A stretch of 64,000 nucleotides of DNA from Flavisphingomonas formosensis (GTDB lineage: Bacteria > Pseudomonadota > Alphaproteobacteria > Sphingomonadales > Sphingomonadaceae), in NCBI RefSeq assembly GCF_009755815.1, contig NZ_WRPK01000008.1, positions 62,001 to 126,000 on the forward strand, written 5' to 3'. Shown here one piece after another: positions 37,351-47,955 of the stretch. The notes beneath the pieces are model-generated. The model was not told the DNA's origin. It made no database searches and saw nothing but the letters and a program-made list of their open reading frames with translations. Numbering within the stretch: position 1 is the stretch's first letter; every line of letters starts with the position of its first letter. Position numbers and translations under genes: made by a program.

Positions 37351-39504
37351 TCATGGCTGATGCACCAGCAGGATCGCGGCCAGCGGCGGCACGGTGACGC
37401 TGGCCGCGCCATCCTCTCCGGCGATCACCACACCCTGGTTGCCTACGCCGCTGCCGCCATAATCCAGCGCATCGGAATTCACGATCTCACGCCAGCGGCC
37501 GCCGGCGGGCAGGGTGAGATCATAGCCATGGTGCACCTGCGGCGTGAAATTGGCGATCATGACGACCGGCGCCGCGTCCGGCGCGCGCCGGATCCAGGCG
37601 AAAATCGAATTGGCCTTGTCATCCACCACCAGCCATTCGAAGCCTTCCGGCTCGCAGTCGCGCGCATGCAGCGCCGGCAGCGCTCGATAGGCCAGGTTGA
37701 GATCGCGCACGATATTTTGCACGCCGGCATGCGGGGGCGCCTCCAGCAGCTCCCAGTCTAGCGCGCGGCTTTCGCTCCACTCACGGCGCTGGGCGAATTC
37801 CTGCCCCATGAACAGCAGCTTCTTGCCGGGATAGGCCCACATGAAGGTGTAGTAAGCGCGCAAGGTTGCGAATTTCTGCCAGTCGTCGCCCGCCATTTTG
37901 CCAATCAGCGCGCTTTTCCCATGAACCACCTCGTCATGGCTCAGCGGCAGCACGAAATTCTCGGCAAAGGCATAGATGAGGCCGAATGTGATCTCGTCAT
38001 GATGATGCCTGCGATGCACTGGATCGCGCGCCAGATAGGCGAGCGTATCGTGCATGAACCCCATATTCCATTTGAACCCGAAACCGAGGCCGCCGGCATG
38101 CACGGGATGGGTCACGCCCGGCCAGGAGGTAGACTCCTCGGCGATCATCATCGCGCCGGCATGGGCGGCATAGACCTCGCGGTTCGTCCGCTGCAGGAAG
38201 CGTACCGCCTCCCAATTCTCGCGCCCGCCCTCATCGTTCGGAATCCACTGCCCCGGGCGCCGCGAATAATCGAGATAGAGCATCGAGGCGACGGCATCGA
38301 CGCGCAGCCCGTCGAGATGATATTTCTCCATCCAGTACAGCGCATTGTTGACCAGGAAGGCCGAAACCTCGCGCCGCCCGAAATTATAGATTGCGGTGTT
38401 CCAGTCGGGGTGGAAACCCTTGCGCGGATCTTCATGCTCGTAGAGCGCGGTGCCGTCGAAGCGGGCAAGGCCGAAGGCGTCGGTCGGGAAATGCGCCGGC
38501 ACCCAGTCCAGGATCACGCCAATGCCGGCGCGGTGGCAACCGTCGACGAAGCGCGCAAAGCCCTCGCCGTCGCCGAACCGCGCGCTCGGCGCGTAGAGGC
38601 CGGTGGTCTGATAACCCCAACTCGGATCATAGGGGTGCTCGCTGATCGGCAGCAGCTCGATATGGGTGAAACCCAGATCGGCGACATAGGGGATCAATGT
38701 TTCGCCCAGCGCGTCCCAGGTGAGGAAACCATCCCCCGCACCGCGCCGCCAGGAGCCGGCATGCACCTCATAGATCGAGATCGGTTGCCGGCGCGCGTCG
38801 GCCCCGGCCCAGAAGGCCCGGTGCGCGGCGTCCCCCCACTCGTGCGCGAGGGGCGGCGCGACGACCGAGGCGGTGGCCGGCCTCAGTTCCGCATGGAAAG
38901 CGAACGGATCGGCCTTGAGCGGCAGCAGCCGGCCGGATGCGCCGACGATCTCGAACTTGTAGGGCTGGCCCGGCTCGACGCCCGGCAGGAATATCTCCCA
39001 GATGCCGGCATCGCGGCGATGGCGCATCACGTGCAGCCGCCCGTCCCAGCCGTTGAAAGGACCCACTACAGACACCCGCCGCGCATTGGGCGCCCACACC
39101 GCGAAATGCGTGCCCTCGGCGCCCTCATGCTGCAGCGGATGCGCGCCCATCTTGTCGAACAGGCGCAGATGCGATCCCTCGCCGATATAATAATCGTCCA
39201 TCGGCCCCAGCACCGGGCCGTAGCTATAGGCGTCCTCGACCCACCACGACGTTTCGCCGCGGCTCGCGCGGTAGCGCAGCGGGCGCGGCTGGCGGATCGT
39301 CAGCCGCCCCTCGAAAACGCCCTTGGGATGCACGCGGGCAAGCGTGCCCGCCTCCTCGCCCTCGAGGTCATAGGCGACGAGCGTTTCCGCGCCAGGCGCA
39401 AAGGCCCGCGCAACGAGGGTGTGTCCTTCGCGATGCACGCCCAACACCGCGAACGGATCGCCATGTTCGCCCGCGACGATCGCATCCGCCTCTCCGGGCT
39501 TCAC
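37351..39504 (-). CDS. glgB: 1,4-alpha-glucan branching enzyme
   Basis: 717 residues. Introduces alpha-1,6 branches. CBM48 N-terminal domains ([39 protein letters not shown]) precede the GH13 barrel: [28 protein letters not shown], nucleophile in [17 protein letters not shown], acid/base in [14 protein letters not shown], and [10 protein letters not shown]. The start is GTG 39504 with AGGA 7 bases upstream. It lies 28 bp after glgP and 103 bp before glgC. Confidence 0.96.
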   Translation of the reverse strand: MKPGEADAIVAGEHGDPFAVLGVHREGHTLVARAFAPGAETLVAYDLEGEEAGTLARVHPKGVFEGRLTIRQPRPLRYRASRGETSWWVEDAYSYGPVLGPMDDYYIGEGSHLRLFDKMGAHPLQHEGAEGTHFAVWAPNARRVSVVGPFNGWDGRLHVMRHRRDAGIWEIFLPGVEPGQPYKFEIVGASGRLLPLKADPFAFHAELRPATASVVAPPLAHEWGDAAHRAFWAGADARRQPISIYEVHAGSWRRGAGDGFLTWDALGETLIPYVADLGFTHIELLPISEHPYDPSWGYQTTGLYAPSARFGDGEGFARFVDGCHRAGIGVILDWVPAHFPTDAFGLARFDGTALYEHEDPRKGFHPDWNTAIYNFGRREVSAFLVNNALYWMEKYHLDGLRVDAVASMLYLDYSRRPGQWIPNDEGGRENWEAVRFLQRTNREVYAAHAGAMMIAEESTSWPGVTHPVHAGGLGFGFKWNMGFMHDTLAYLARDPVHRRHHHDEITFGLIYAFAENFVLPLSHDEVVHGKSALIGKMAGDDWQKFATLRAYYTFMWAYPGKKLLFMGQEFAQRREWSESRALDWELLEAPPHAGVQNIVRDLNLAYRALPALHARDCEPEGFEWLVVDDKANSIFAWIRRAPDAAPVVMIANFTPQVHHGYDLTLPAGGRWREIVNSDALDYGGSGVGNQGVVIAGEDGAASVTVPPLAAILLVHQP

Positions 39505-39532
39505 CGCCCCGTCCTTTCACATTGCGCAACGA

Positions 39533-41995
39533 CTATGGCAGAACGCCCCAGATGTCCCGCGCATATTCGCGGATGGTCCTATCGGAAGAGAACCACCCGA
39601 CCCCCGCCGTGTTCCGAATGGTCTTGCCATACCATGTTGCTTCGTCCGCCCACAGCGTGTCGACCGCACGCTGGGCGCCATGATAGCTGTCAAAATCGGC
39701 CGCGACCATGAACCAGTCATGATCGTAGATGCCGCCGATCAGTTCGGCATAGCGATCCCGGTCGTCGGGCGAGAAGACGCCTGTCGCGATTGCCGACAGC
39801 GCCTGCCCGAGTTCGCGCGATCCCTCGATCACCTCGCGCGGATTATAACCATTAGCACGCCGCTCGGCGACTTCCTCCGCGGTAAGGCCGAAGATCATGA
39901 TGTTTTCCGGGCCGACACGATCCTTGATCTCGATATTCGCGCCGTCGAGTGTGCCGATGGTCAGCGCGCCGTTGAGCGCCAGCTTCATGTTGCCGGTGCC
40001 TGACGCTTCCATGCCCGCGGTCGAAATCTGCTCGCTGAGATCGGCGGCGGGCATCATCACTTCAGCGAGGGAGACATTGTAGTTCGGCACGAAGGCGACC
40101 TTGAGCAGGCCCTGCACCGCCGGATCATGGTTGATCACGCGCGCCACGTCGTTGGCGAGCTTTATGATCAGCTTTGCGTTGTGGTAGCTGGGCGCCGCCT
40201 TGCCGCCGAACAGCTTCACGCGCGGCTGCCAGTCGCGCTCGGGGTGCGAGCGGATCTGGTCGTACAGCGCCACGGCCTCGACGATGTTGAGCAGTTGCCG
40301 CTTATATTCGTGGATGCGCTTGATCTGGATGTCGAACAGCGCCGACGGGTCCAGCCGCAGCCCCATCCTCTCGCGCAGCAAGGTGGAGAGCGCGGCCTTC
40401 TTGCTGCGCTTCACCGCCTTGAACTTCTCGCGGAACGCCGCGTCGTCGGCCAGCGGCGCCAGATCCGCCAGCGCTTCGGTATCGTCGAGGAAGCGATCAC
40501 CGATCGCCTCCCGGATCAGTGCGGTAAGCTCCGGATTGCATTGCTGCAGCCACCGGCGCGGCGTGACGCCGTTGGTCTTGTTGTTGATCCGATCCGGGAA
40601 CATGCGATGCAGGTCGCGGAACACCGTCTCCTTCATCAGCTCGGTATGCAGCGCCGCCACGCCGTTGACGCTATGCGAGCCGACGAAGGCGAGGTTGGCC
40701 ATGCGCACCCGCCGCTCGCCGCTCTCGTCGATCAGCGAGATGGCGGAGATGGCGGCATCGTCAAGCTTCTTCTCGCGCCGAGCCTGGATCAGCAGCTTGG
40801 CGTTGATCGCGTAGACGAGCTGCATGTGCCGCGGCAGCAGCCGCTCGAACAGCGGGACGGGCCAGGTCTCGAGCGCCTCGGGCAGCAGCGTGTGGTTGGT
40901 GTAGCCGAAGGTCGGCTGCGTCACCGCCCAGGCCTCGTCGAACGTCAGATCGTGCTCGTCCATCAGCAGCCGCATCAGCTCGGCCACCGCCACCGCGGGA
41001 TGGGTGTCGTTGAGCTGGATCGCAGCCTTTTCCGGCAGCGTCCGCACGTCGCCGAAATATTGGACGTGCCGGCGCACGATGTCCTGCAGCGAGGCAGAGG
41101 AGAAGAAATATTCCTGGCGCAGCCGGAGCTCCTGCCCGGCGATGTGGGAATCCGCCGGATAGAGCACCCGCGCCAGGCTGTCCGCCTTGTTGCTCTCGCG
41201 CAGTGCGCCGATATGGTCGCCGGCATTGAACGCATCGAGCAGGATCGGGTCGATCGGCACGGCGGTCCACAGCCGCAACGTGTTCACCCGCTCGCCCCGC
41301 CAGCCTACGACCGGCGTGTCATAGGCGGTGGCGATCACGCGCTCGCTCGGTTTCCAGGCCCGCGCATCGTCGCCGCTGCCGTCCGCCGAAGGAAGCTCCA
41401 CCGTGCCGCCGAAGCCGACCTCGTAGCTGGCCTCGCGCCGTTCGAATTCCCAGGGGTTGCCGTGCGCGAGCCAGGTTTCCGGCAGCTCGACCTGCCAGCC
41501 GTCGTGGATCTCCTGGCGGAACATGCCGTTCACGTAGCGGATGCCGTAGCCATAGGCCGGCACGTCCACCGTCGCCATCGACTCCATGAAGCAGGCGGCG
41601 AGCCGGCCGAGACCGCCATTGCCGAGCGCGGCATCCGGCTCGAGCTCGCGGATCAGGTCCAGCTCGACTCCCAGCGAGGAGAGCGCGGAGCGCATCGAAT
41701 CCATCAATCCCAGATTGGAGACCGCGTCGCGCATCAGCCGCCCGATAAGGAACTCGAGGCTGAGATAATAGACGCGCTTGCCGCCTACCTCATAGGTTTT
41801 CTGCGTCGCCTCTATCCAGCGATCGATGACGCGATCCCGGATGACGTTGATCACGGCGGCCAGCCAGTCGTGCGGCTTCGCAGCTGCAGCATTCTTGCCG
41901 ATGCGGTAGGTCAGCCGCTCGACGATTTCTGCGGCGAGCACAGCGGGCTCGGTCGCACGAGGAGCAGGCTTCGGCAGCGGAGCGGTCGTCTTCAT
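39533..41995 (-). CDS. glgP: glycogen/alpha-glucan phosphorylase
   Basis: 820 residues. Releases glucose 1-phosphate from glycogen ends using PLP. N-terminal KRVYYLSLEFLIGRLMRDAVSNLG, glycine-rich AALGNGGLGRLAACFMES, and the PLP lysine in GMEASGTGNMKLALNGAL. I take ATG 41995, which follows GAGGGGG; a longer start would add only 15 residues. It is the first gene of the six-gene glg operon, so both breakdown and synthesis come from one promoter region. The 110 bp gap upstream shows no operator that I can identify. Confidence 0.95.
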   Translation of the reverse strand: MKTTAPLPKPAPRATEPAVLAAEIVERLTYRIGKNAAAAKPHDWLAAVINVIRDRVIDRWIEATQKTYEVGGKRVYYLSLEFLIGRLMRDAVSNLGLMDSMRSALSSLGVELDLIRELEPDAALGNGGLGRLAACFMESMATVDVPAYGYGIRYVNGMFRQEIHDGWQVELPETWLAHGNPWEFERREASYEVGFGGTVELPSADGSGDDARAWKPSERVIATAYDTPVVGWRGERVNTLRLWTAVPIDPILLDAFNAGDHIGALRESNKADSLARVLYPADSHIAGQELRLRQEYFFSSASLQDIVRRHVQYFGDVRTLPEKAAIQLNDTHPAVAVAELMRLLMDEHDLTFDEAWAVTQPTFGYTNHTLLPEALETWPVPLFERLLPRHMQLVYAINAKLLIQARREKKLDDAAISAISLIDESGERRVRMANLAFVGSHSVNGVAALHTELMKETVFRDLHRMFPDRINNKTNGVTPRRWLQQCNPELTALIREAIGDRFLDDTEALADLAPLADDAAFREKFKAVKRSKKAALSTLLRERMGLRLDPSALFDIQIKRIHEYKRQLLNIVEAVALYDQIRSHPERDWQPRVKLFGGKAAPSYHNAKLIIKLANDVARVINHDPAVQGLLKVAFVPNYNVSLAEVMMPAADLSEQISTAGMEASGTGNMKLALNGALTIGTLDGANIEIKDRVGPENIMIFGLTAEEVAERRANGYNPREVIEGSRELGQALSAIATGVFSPDDRDRYAELIGGIYDHDWFMVAADFDSYHGAQRAVDTLWADEATWYGKTIRNTAGVGWFSSDRTIREYARDIWGVLP

Positions 41996-42105
41996 CGTCA
42001 AGCCCCCTCGGACAGGTCCGGTTCGCGCTGCATCGATCACACCACGTTCGCAGCCGCGGAATCAACCCTATTCATGAGCGACGAAAACTTCCTTAACCGC
42101 CGTCT

Positions 42106-43509
42106 CTATTTTGTCGCCTGTGCCTCCTCCCAGCCGCCGCCCAGAGCCTTGAACACGTCGACGCGCGCCTCGGCGAGCGCCTGGCCGGAGCTGGCCAGCG
42201 CCGCCCGCGAGTCGAGCAGTTCCCGCTGTGCGACGAGCAGATCCAGATAGGAGACCGATCCCGCCCGATACCGTATGTCGGCCAGGCGGTAGGCATTGTC
42301 CGCCCGCCTGCGTGCATCGGCCAGCGCCGCATCGCGCTGCTGCGCGGCGGCATAGGCGGACAGCGCCTGCTCGACCTCCTTCAACGCGGTCAGCACCACT
42401 CCGTCGAAGGCCGCGAGCGAGGCATCTCCTTGGAAGCGCGCTTGGCGCAACCGCGCCCGTGTCGCCGCGATATTTGGGAAGCTCCAGCTGACCAGCGGCC
42501 CGACCGAGAAGGTGAAGCTGTCATTGCCGCCTATCTGATCGTTGCGCAGGAAGTTCGCCGCCCCGCCGAGCGTGACGCGCGGGAACAGATCGGCGGTAGC
42601 GATGCCGATCCGGGCGGTATCCGCGGCCAGCATCCGTTCCGCCTCCCGTACATCCGGCCGGCGGCGCAGCAGCGCTGCACCGTCGCCGATTGGAATCGCG
42701 CGGCGCACCGCTGGCACACGGCTGCATGCCGCGGCTTCGGGCGGCACCTCGCTCGGCGTTGCCCCGATCAACGCCGCCAGCTCGAACAGCGCGGCGCGGC
42801 GCTGGCTCTCGAGCGGCGGGATCGCGGCGCGGGTCGTCTCCGCCAGGGTCGCCGCCCGCTCCACGTCCAGCCGACCTGCGGACCCCGCCTGTTGCTGCGC
42901 GGTGACTAGCTTCAGGCTTGCCTCGGCCGAGGCAAGCGATTCGCGCGCAACTGCCAGGGATTCGGCCAGGTTGCAGGCGTCGCCATAGGATCGCACGGTG
43001 TTCGCGACGACGGTGACGCGCACCCGGTCGCGCGCCGCCTCGACAGCCTGGGCATCCGCCCGCGCCGCCTGGATGGTGCGCGTCACCCGGCCGAACAGAT
43101 CGACCTCCCAGGAAACCGAGAGGCCGGCGGTATAAGTCCATTGATCTTCGCCGGGCGTGTAGCTGCTGGTTGTCGCATCGCCATAGCTTGCGCCGCCGCT
43201 ACTCTGTGTCGCCGGCAGCCGCGCTGCACGCGCCTCGCCAAGCGCCGCCCGCGCACGGCCGAGATTGGCGGCCGCGACGCGCAGGTCGGTGTTGGCCACG
43301 AGCGCGCGCTCGATCAATCCGTCGAGCACGGGATCGTCATAGAGCCGCCACCAGTCCGCCGGCACCGGCGCCTCCGGACTGGTCGCCGGCGCGCTGCTCA
43401 CGAACGGCCCGGCCGCGGAGGCCCTGATTGCCGGCCGTTCGTAATTCGGGCCGACTGCGCAGCCCGCCATCGTCAGGGTAAGCAGGATCGAACCGACAAT
43501 CCTCTTCAT
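42106..43509 (-). CDS. RND efflux outer membrane factor lipoprotein (NodT/OprM family)
   Basis: 467 residues. MKRIVGSILLTLTMAGC is a lipoprotein signal with the lipobox cysteine, followed by AVGPNYERP, the family start. PADWWRLYDDPVLDGLIERAL and two coiled helical repeats follow, ending with YRAGSVSYLDLLVAQRELLDSRAAL. Forms the outer membrane channel of the tripartite pump encoded upstream. The ATG lies inside a palindromic repeat whose hairpin covers the A of the start codon and the region where a ribosome site would be. About 140 bp separates it from the pump gene. Confidence 0.92.
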   Translation of the reverse strand: MKRIVGSILLTLTMAGCAVGPNYERPAIRASAAGPFVSSAPATSPEAPVPADWWRLYDDPVLDGLIERALVANTDLRVAAANLGRARAALGEARAARLPATQSSGGASYGDATTSSYTPGEDQWTYTAGLSVSWEVDLFGRVTRTIQAARADAQAVEAARDRVRVTVVANTVRSYGDACNLAESLAVARESLASAEASLKLVTAQQQAGSAGRLDVERAATLAETTRAAIPPLESQRRAALFELAALIGATPSEVPPEAAACSRVPAVRRAIPIGDGAALLRRRPDVREAERMLAADTARIGIATADLFPRVTLGGAANFLRNDQIGGNDSFTFSVGPLVSWSFPNIAATRARLRQARFQGDASLAAFDGVVLTALKEVEQALSAYAAAQQRDAALADARRRADNAYRLADIRYRAGSVSYLDLLVAQRELLDSRAALASSGQALAEARVDVFKALGGGWEEAQATK

Positions 43510-43601
43510 CCCGGACGTGATCCGGGATCCATTCGGCACAGCGTCGCGACTTGTCGGCACCGCTGCGGCGAAGGAATTCCGACCTTCGTCGGGATGGCGA
43601 A
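43505..43601. repeat. palindromic intergenic repeat, first family, degraded copy 2
   Basis: TTCATCCCGGACGTGATCCGGGATCCATTCGG shares its design with 6338-6440 (TCATCCCGGACTTGATCCGGGATCCATTCG there), ending in TCGGGATGGCGAA. The TCCCGGA/TCCGGGA hairpin at 43509-43527 overlaps the start of the outer membrane factor gene. Confidence 0.8.
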
Positions 43602-43648
43602 CCACGGGATGAACCTGCCAGACAGACGTGTGAATCATCGTAACACCC

Positions 43649-46600
43649 TCACGCATGCGCGATCTCCGCGGTCGCCAGCTCCCGTTCGCGGGGCGTCTGC
43701 GCCTCGGGCCTGTGGTCACGCGCGATCAGGCTGTAGATGGTGGGCAGCACGAACAGCGTGAACAGCGTACCGACCAGCATGCCCATCACCACGACGATGC
43801 CGATCGCGAACCGGCTCGACGCGCCGGCGCCGGTCGCGAACAGCAGCGGCACGAGGCCCGCCACCATCGCCGCCGTGGTCATCAGCACGGGGCGCATGCG
43901 CACCGCGGCCGCGCGGCGGATCGCGGCGATCCGGTCCAGCCCCTCCTGCTTCTGGAGCTGGTTGGCAAAGGACACCATCAATATGCCATGCTTGGAGATC
44001 AGGCCGATCAGGGTGACGAGCCCGATCTGGGTATAGATGTTGAGCGTCGTGAAGCCGAGATAGAGCGGTACCAGAGCGCCGCATATCGCGAGCGGCACGG
44101 TGACGAGAATGACGATCGGATCACGGAAGCTCTCGAACTGGGCGGCCAGCACCAGGAAGATCACGATCAGCGCGAAACCGAAGGAGATGGTCAGCCGGTC
44201 GCCCTCCTTCACATATTGCCGGCTGTCGGACAGCCAGTCGACCGTCGTGCCGGCCGGCAGGGGCTGCCTCTTCAGGAAGTCCACCGCCTGCCCCATGGTG
44301 ACGCCCGGCGCCAGCACCGCGGACAGCGTCGCCGCATTCATCTGGTTGAATTGCGGCAGTCGGTTTGCCTGCGGCTCCATCGCGACGCGCACGACGGTGG
44401 ATAGCGGCACCAGCCGGCCGGACGCCGCCTTCACATAATAGCGCCCGAGATTATCCGGCGTCAGCCGCTGGCTCCGCGGCACCTGCGCGATCACGTCGTA
44501 GGAGCGGTCGTGATAGTTGAAGCGGTTGACGTAATTCTCGCCCACCAGCACCGCCAGCGTGTCCGCGATCGCCTCCATCGTCACGCCGAGCTGACCGGCC
44601 TTCGCCCGATCGATCGTCATCCGCGCCTCCGGGCTGTCGAAGGCGAGATCGCTGTCGACGAAGGCGAAGAGGCCACTGCCCCACGCTGCCCCCTTCAGCC
44701 GCTCCATCGTCTGATAGATGGCGGGGAACTCGTCGGACGAGCGGATCACCATCTGCACCGGCAGGCCGCCGCTCCCCGCCGGCAGCGGTGCCGGCTGGAA
44801 GGCAGTGGCGTAGATACCGGTGATGTCGCCGCCGCGCCGGTTCAGCTCGGCCTGTATCTCGTCGGCGCTCCGCTTGCGTTCGGACCATTCCTTGAGGATG
44901 ATGCCGCCGAAACCGTTGTTCGGCCCATCGGTACCGTTGCTGGCCCAGCTGCTGCGATATTCGCCGAAGCTGCGGAACAGCTTTTCCACCTCGTGGCTGA
45001 ACCGCGCCGTATAATCGACATTGGCATATTGCGGCCCCTTGGTCGCGACGAACACATAGCCCTGGTCCTCCTGCGGCGCGAGCTCGCGCTTGGCGCCGGA
45101 GAAGAGGATGACGATCGCGACCAGCACGACGCCGCCAAACAGCAGCACCGCAGGCCGAGCCGAGAGCGTGCGAGCGAGCAGTCGGCCATAGCCGTCGGTG
45201 ATGCGCGCCATGCGATGCTCGATGGACCGGGCGAAGCGTCCTTTCGACAGCGTGGCGTTGAGCAGCCAGCTGCTCATCATCGGTGACAGGGTCAGCGCGA
45301 TCACGCCCGAGACGATCACCGATCCCGCCAGTGTGAAGGCGAATTCGCGGAACAACGCGCCGGTGAGGCCGCCCATCAGGCCGATCGGCGTATAGACCGC
45401 GGCGAGCGTGATCGTCATCGCGATCACCGGCGACACGATCTCACGTGCGCCGACCAGCGCCGCCTGGATCGGGCTCAGCCCCTCCTCGATATGCCGGTGG
45501 ATATTCTCCACCACCACGATCGCATCGTCGACGACCAGGCCGATCGCCAGCACCATGGCAAGCAGGGTGAGCAGGTTCAGCGAAAAGCCGAACGCCAGCA
45601 TCAGCGCGGCGGTGCCGACCAGCGACAGCGGGATGGTGACGACCGGGATGATCACCGCGCGCAGTGACCCCAGGAACAGGAAGATGACGATGATGACGAT
45701 TAGCATCGCCTCGACCAGCGTATGCAGAACCTCGTCGATCGAGGCGTTGACGAAATGCGCGACATCGAACTGGTTGAATACTTTCAGGCCCGGCGGCGCG
45801 ACGCGCTGGATCCCGGGCAGCAGATCCTCCACCGCCTTCACGATCTCCAGCGGATTGCCGTCCGGCGTCGGCGCGATCGCGATGAAGAGGCCGCGATGGC
45901 CGTTCGCCATGGCGCCTGAATCGTAATTCTGCCCGCCGATCTCGATCGTCGCGATATCGCCCAGGCGCACCTGGCCCTCGGCGGGATCGTTCTTCACCAC
46001 CATCTGGCGGAATTCGTCGACGCCGCGCAGATCGGTGGCGGCGGTGATGTTGATCGCGGTCTCCTGGCCCTTGAGCTGGCCGGGCGCGGATTGCACATTG
46101 TTTGCGCGTAGCGCCGCGGCGATGTCGCTCGCCGAAAGCCCCCGCGCGGCGAGCTTGGCCGGATCCACCCAGATGCGCATCGCCAGCGTCTGGCCGCCAC
46201 TGATGTCCGCCGAGGCAACGCCGGGAACCGCGGTGATCAGCGGCTGCGCGACGCGCGTCGCGAAATCGGTAATCTGCGGCACGCTCAGCGTATCGCTGAC
46301 GAAGGCGACATATTCGATGTCGGATGCGCCGTCGGTTATCTTGGTGATCACCGGATCGGTCGCGCCGGCCGGCAGGCGGTATTTCACCTGCTGCACCTTG
46401 GCTAGGATCTCGGTCATCGACCGGTCTGCATTGGCGTTGAGCACCAGCTTCGCCTTGATCTGGCTCTTGCCCTGGCTCGACGTCGAGGTGAGATATTCGA
46501 TGCCGTTGGCTGTCGCGATCGCCTGCGCGATCGGCGTCGTGACGAAGCCCTGCATCACATTCTGGGTGGCACCCGGATAGCTGGTGTTCACGACGATCGT

Positions 46601-46729
46601 CGCGCTTTGCATGTTCGGATATTGCCGCACCTTGAGGCTGAACAGCGCGCTGCCGCCGACCAGCAAGATGAGCAGGCTGACCACGATCGCCAGGATCGGA
46701 CGGCGAATGAACAGATCGGTGAGGCGCAT
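43649..46729 (-). CDS. RND multidrug efflux pump, MexI-like
   Basis: 1026 residues, HAE1-family inner membrane transporter with two six-helix halves and large periplasmic loops. The N-terminus MRLTDLFIRRPILAIVVSLL then VRQYPNMQSATIVVNTSYPGA and VMQGFVTTPIAQAI closely resembles P. aeruginosa MexI. The proton-relay aspartates lie in VLAIGLVVDDAIVVVENIHRH in the fourth membrane helix. Three bases separate it from the fusion-protein gene. Expels toxic small molecules; MexI-type pumps are SoxR-controlled in Pseudomonas and export phenazine-related compounds. The actual substrate here is unknown. Confidence 0.95.
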   Translation of the reverse strand: MRLTDLFIRRPILAIVVSLLILLVGGSALFSLKVRQYPNMQSATIVVNTSYPGATQNVMQGFVTTPIAQAIATANGIEYLTSTSSQGKSQIKAKLVLNANADRSMTEILAKVQQVKYRLPAGATDPVITKITDGASDIEYVAFVSDTLSVPQITDFATRVAQPLITAVPGVASADISGGQTLAMRIWVDPAKLAARGLSASDIAAALRANNVQSAPGQLKGQETAINITAATDLRGVDEFRQMVVKNDPAEGQVRLGDIATIEIGGQNYDSGAMANGHRGLFIAIAPTPDGNPLEIVKAVEDLLPGIQRVAPPGLKVFNQFDVAHFVNASIDEVLHTLVEAMLIVIIVIFLFLGSLRAVIIPVVTIPLSLVGTAALMLAFGFSLNLLTLLAMVLAIGLVVDDAIVVVENIHRHIEEGLSPIQAALVGAREIVSPVIAMTITLAAVYTPIGLMGGLTGALFREFAFTLAGSVIVSGVIALTLSPMMSSWLLNATLSKGRFARSIEHRMARITDGYGRLLARTLSARPAVLLFGGVVLVAIVILFSGAKRELAPQEDQGYVFVATKGPQYANVDYTARFSHEVEKLFRSFGEYRSSWASNGTDGPNNGFGGIILKEWSERKRSADEIQAELNRRGGDITGIYATAFQPAPLPAGSGGLPVQMVIRSSDEFPAIYQTMERLKGAAWGSGLFAFVDSDLAFDSPEARMTIDRAKAGQLGVTMEAIADTLAVLVGENYVNRFNYHDRSYDVIAQVPRSQRLTPDNLGRYYVKAASGRLVPLSTVVRVAMEPQANRLPQFNQMNAATLSAVLAPGVTMGQAVDFLKRQPLPAGTTVDWLSDSRQYVKEGDRLTISFGFALIVIFLVLAAQFESFRDPIVILVTVPLAICGALVPLYLGFTTLNIYTQIGLVTLIGLISKHGILMVSFANQLQKQEGLDRIAAIRRAAAVRMRPVLMTTAAMVAGLVPLLFATGAGASSRFAIGIVVVMGMLVGTLFTLFVLPTIYSLIARDHRPEAQTPRERELATAEIAHA

Positions 46730-46732
46730 CGC

Positions 46733-47833
46733 TCAGCGTCCTCCCGCCGCGCCCGTGGGCGCGATGCGCACCGTGGCGCCCGGCTGCACGCGCAGCTGCC
46801 CTTCGGTGACGACGACATCGCCCGGCTTGAGCCCGCTGGTGACGATCACGCTGTCGCCGATCCGCCGGCCGGTGGTCACCGCCACCGGCTCGGCCTTGCC
46901 GCCGTCGCCATTACGACCACCGCGCACCGCGATCACGCTGTCGCCGGACGCGGAGGTGACGATCGCCGTGGTGGGCACGATCAGCATGCCCCGCTCCACC
47001 GGCAGCGCCAACGCCGCCGTCACCGCCATGCCGGGCCGCAGCGCATGGTCCGCATTGGCGAGCTCGGCCTGGACGGAGACGTTGCGCGTATCCGCGCCGA
47101 TCTGCGGCTCGACCGCATTGACGCGCGCGGTGAACACGCGGCCCGGCCAGGCATCGGCGGTGACGCTGACCGTGCCTCCCGGCCGGATCCGCGCCAGCTC
47201 CTGCTGCGGCAGGGTGAAATCCACATAGAGGCGGTCGAGGCTGGTCAAGCTCGCCACCACGTCGCCCGGATTGAGATATTGGCCGAGATTGACGCGCCGG
47301 ATGCCGACCTCACCCGCAAAAGGCGCCACGATTCGCTTCTGCGCGATGCGCGCATCGAACTGGCGCACGGCGGCATGAGCCTGGTCGGCCTGCGCGCGGC
47401 GCTGCTCCAGCGTCTCGCGCGGCTCGGCCCCGGTCGGCGCGAGCTGTACGGACCGAGCGAGCTGGATGTCGGCGAAGCGCGCCTGCGCCCGCGCCGACGC
47501 ACGATCGGCCCGTTCCGGCGCATCGTAGAGCTGGACGAGCGTGGTGCCCGCCGCGACGCTGCGCCCGGCTTCGAGATGCAGGCCGACGATCCGCCCGGCA
47601 ACCTCGGGCGCCAGCATCACCTCGCGCACCGCGCGCAGCGATCCCACCGCCTCCAGCGCCGCCGGCGCGTCGCGCGGATCCACCCGGATCGCGCGCACCG
47701 TGACGGGCGGCGGAGCGCCCTGGGCCGACCCAGAACTGCGCGCCGCGCGCCACGCATAAAGGCCGCCGAACAGCAGCGCCGCAGCCAACAGCGCAAGGGC
47801 CATGGAGCGGCCCGAAGAACGAAAACCCGACAT
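46733..47833 (-). CDS. RND efflux membrane fusion protein (MexH-like)
   Basis: 366 residues. An N-terminal anchor, SMALALLAAALLFGGLYAWRA, is followed by the lipoyl/hairpin/barrel layout: APEVAGRIVGLHLEAGRSVAAGTTLVQLYD, a coiled hairpin, RIVAPFAGEVGIRRVNLGQYLNPGDVV, and LPVERGMLIVPTTAIV. ATG 47833 has AGGA upstream. First gene of the pump operon and divergent from tetR; the 122 bp between them holds three perfect inverted repeats. Confidence 0.94.
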   Translation of the reverse strand: MSGFRSSGRSMALALLAAALLFGGLYAWRAARSSGSAQGAPPPVTVRAIRVDPRDAPAALEAVGSLRAVREVMLAPEVAGRIVGLHLEAGRSVAAGTTLVQLYDAPERADRASARAQARFADIQLARSVQLAPTGAEPRETLEQRRAQADQAHAAVRQFDARIAQKRIVAPFAGEVGIRRVNLGQYLNPGDVVASLTSLDRLYVDFTLPQQELARIRPGGTVSVTADAWPGRVFTARVNAVEPQIGADTRNVSVQAELANADHALRPGMAVTAALALPVERGMLIVPTTAIVTSASGDSVIAVRGGRNGDGGKAEPVAVTTGRRIGDSVIVTSGLKPGDVVVTEGQLRVQPGATVRIAPTGAAGGR

Positions 47834-47856
47834 TATTCCTGCCTGCCTGCTAATTT

Positions 47857-47913
47857 TCGACTTTGAGTCGACATTATTGCGAATAATTATTAAGTTTGAC
47901 GAGCTGGCGTCAA
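47857..47913. promoter_or_regulatory. three perfect inverted repeats in the divergent tetR/pump promoter
   Basis: TCGACT-TTG-AGTCGA (47857-47871), ATTATT-GCG-AATAAT (47873-47887) and TTGACG-6 bp-CGTCAA (47896-47913). TetR-family regulators usually bind such dyads between themselves and their target operon, so one or more are likely operators. Confidence 0.6.
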
Positions 47914-47955
47914 GCCTTTCTATCGCTTGACGATCGCGCCATCGGGATTGTGACA

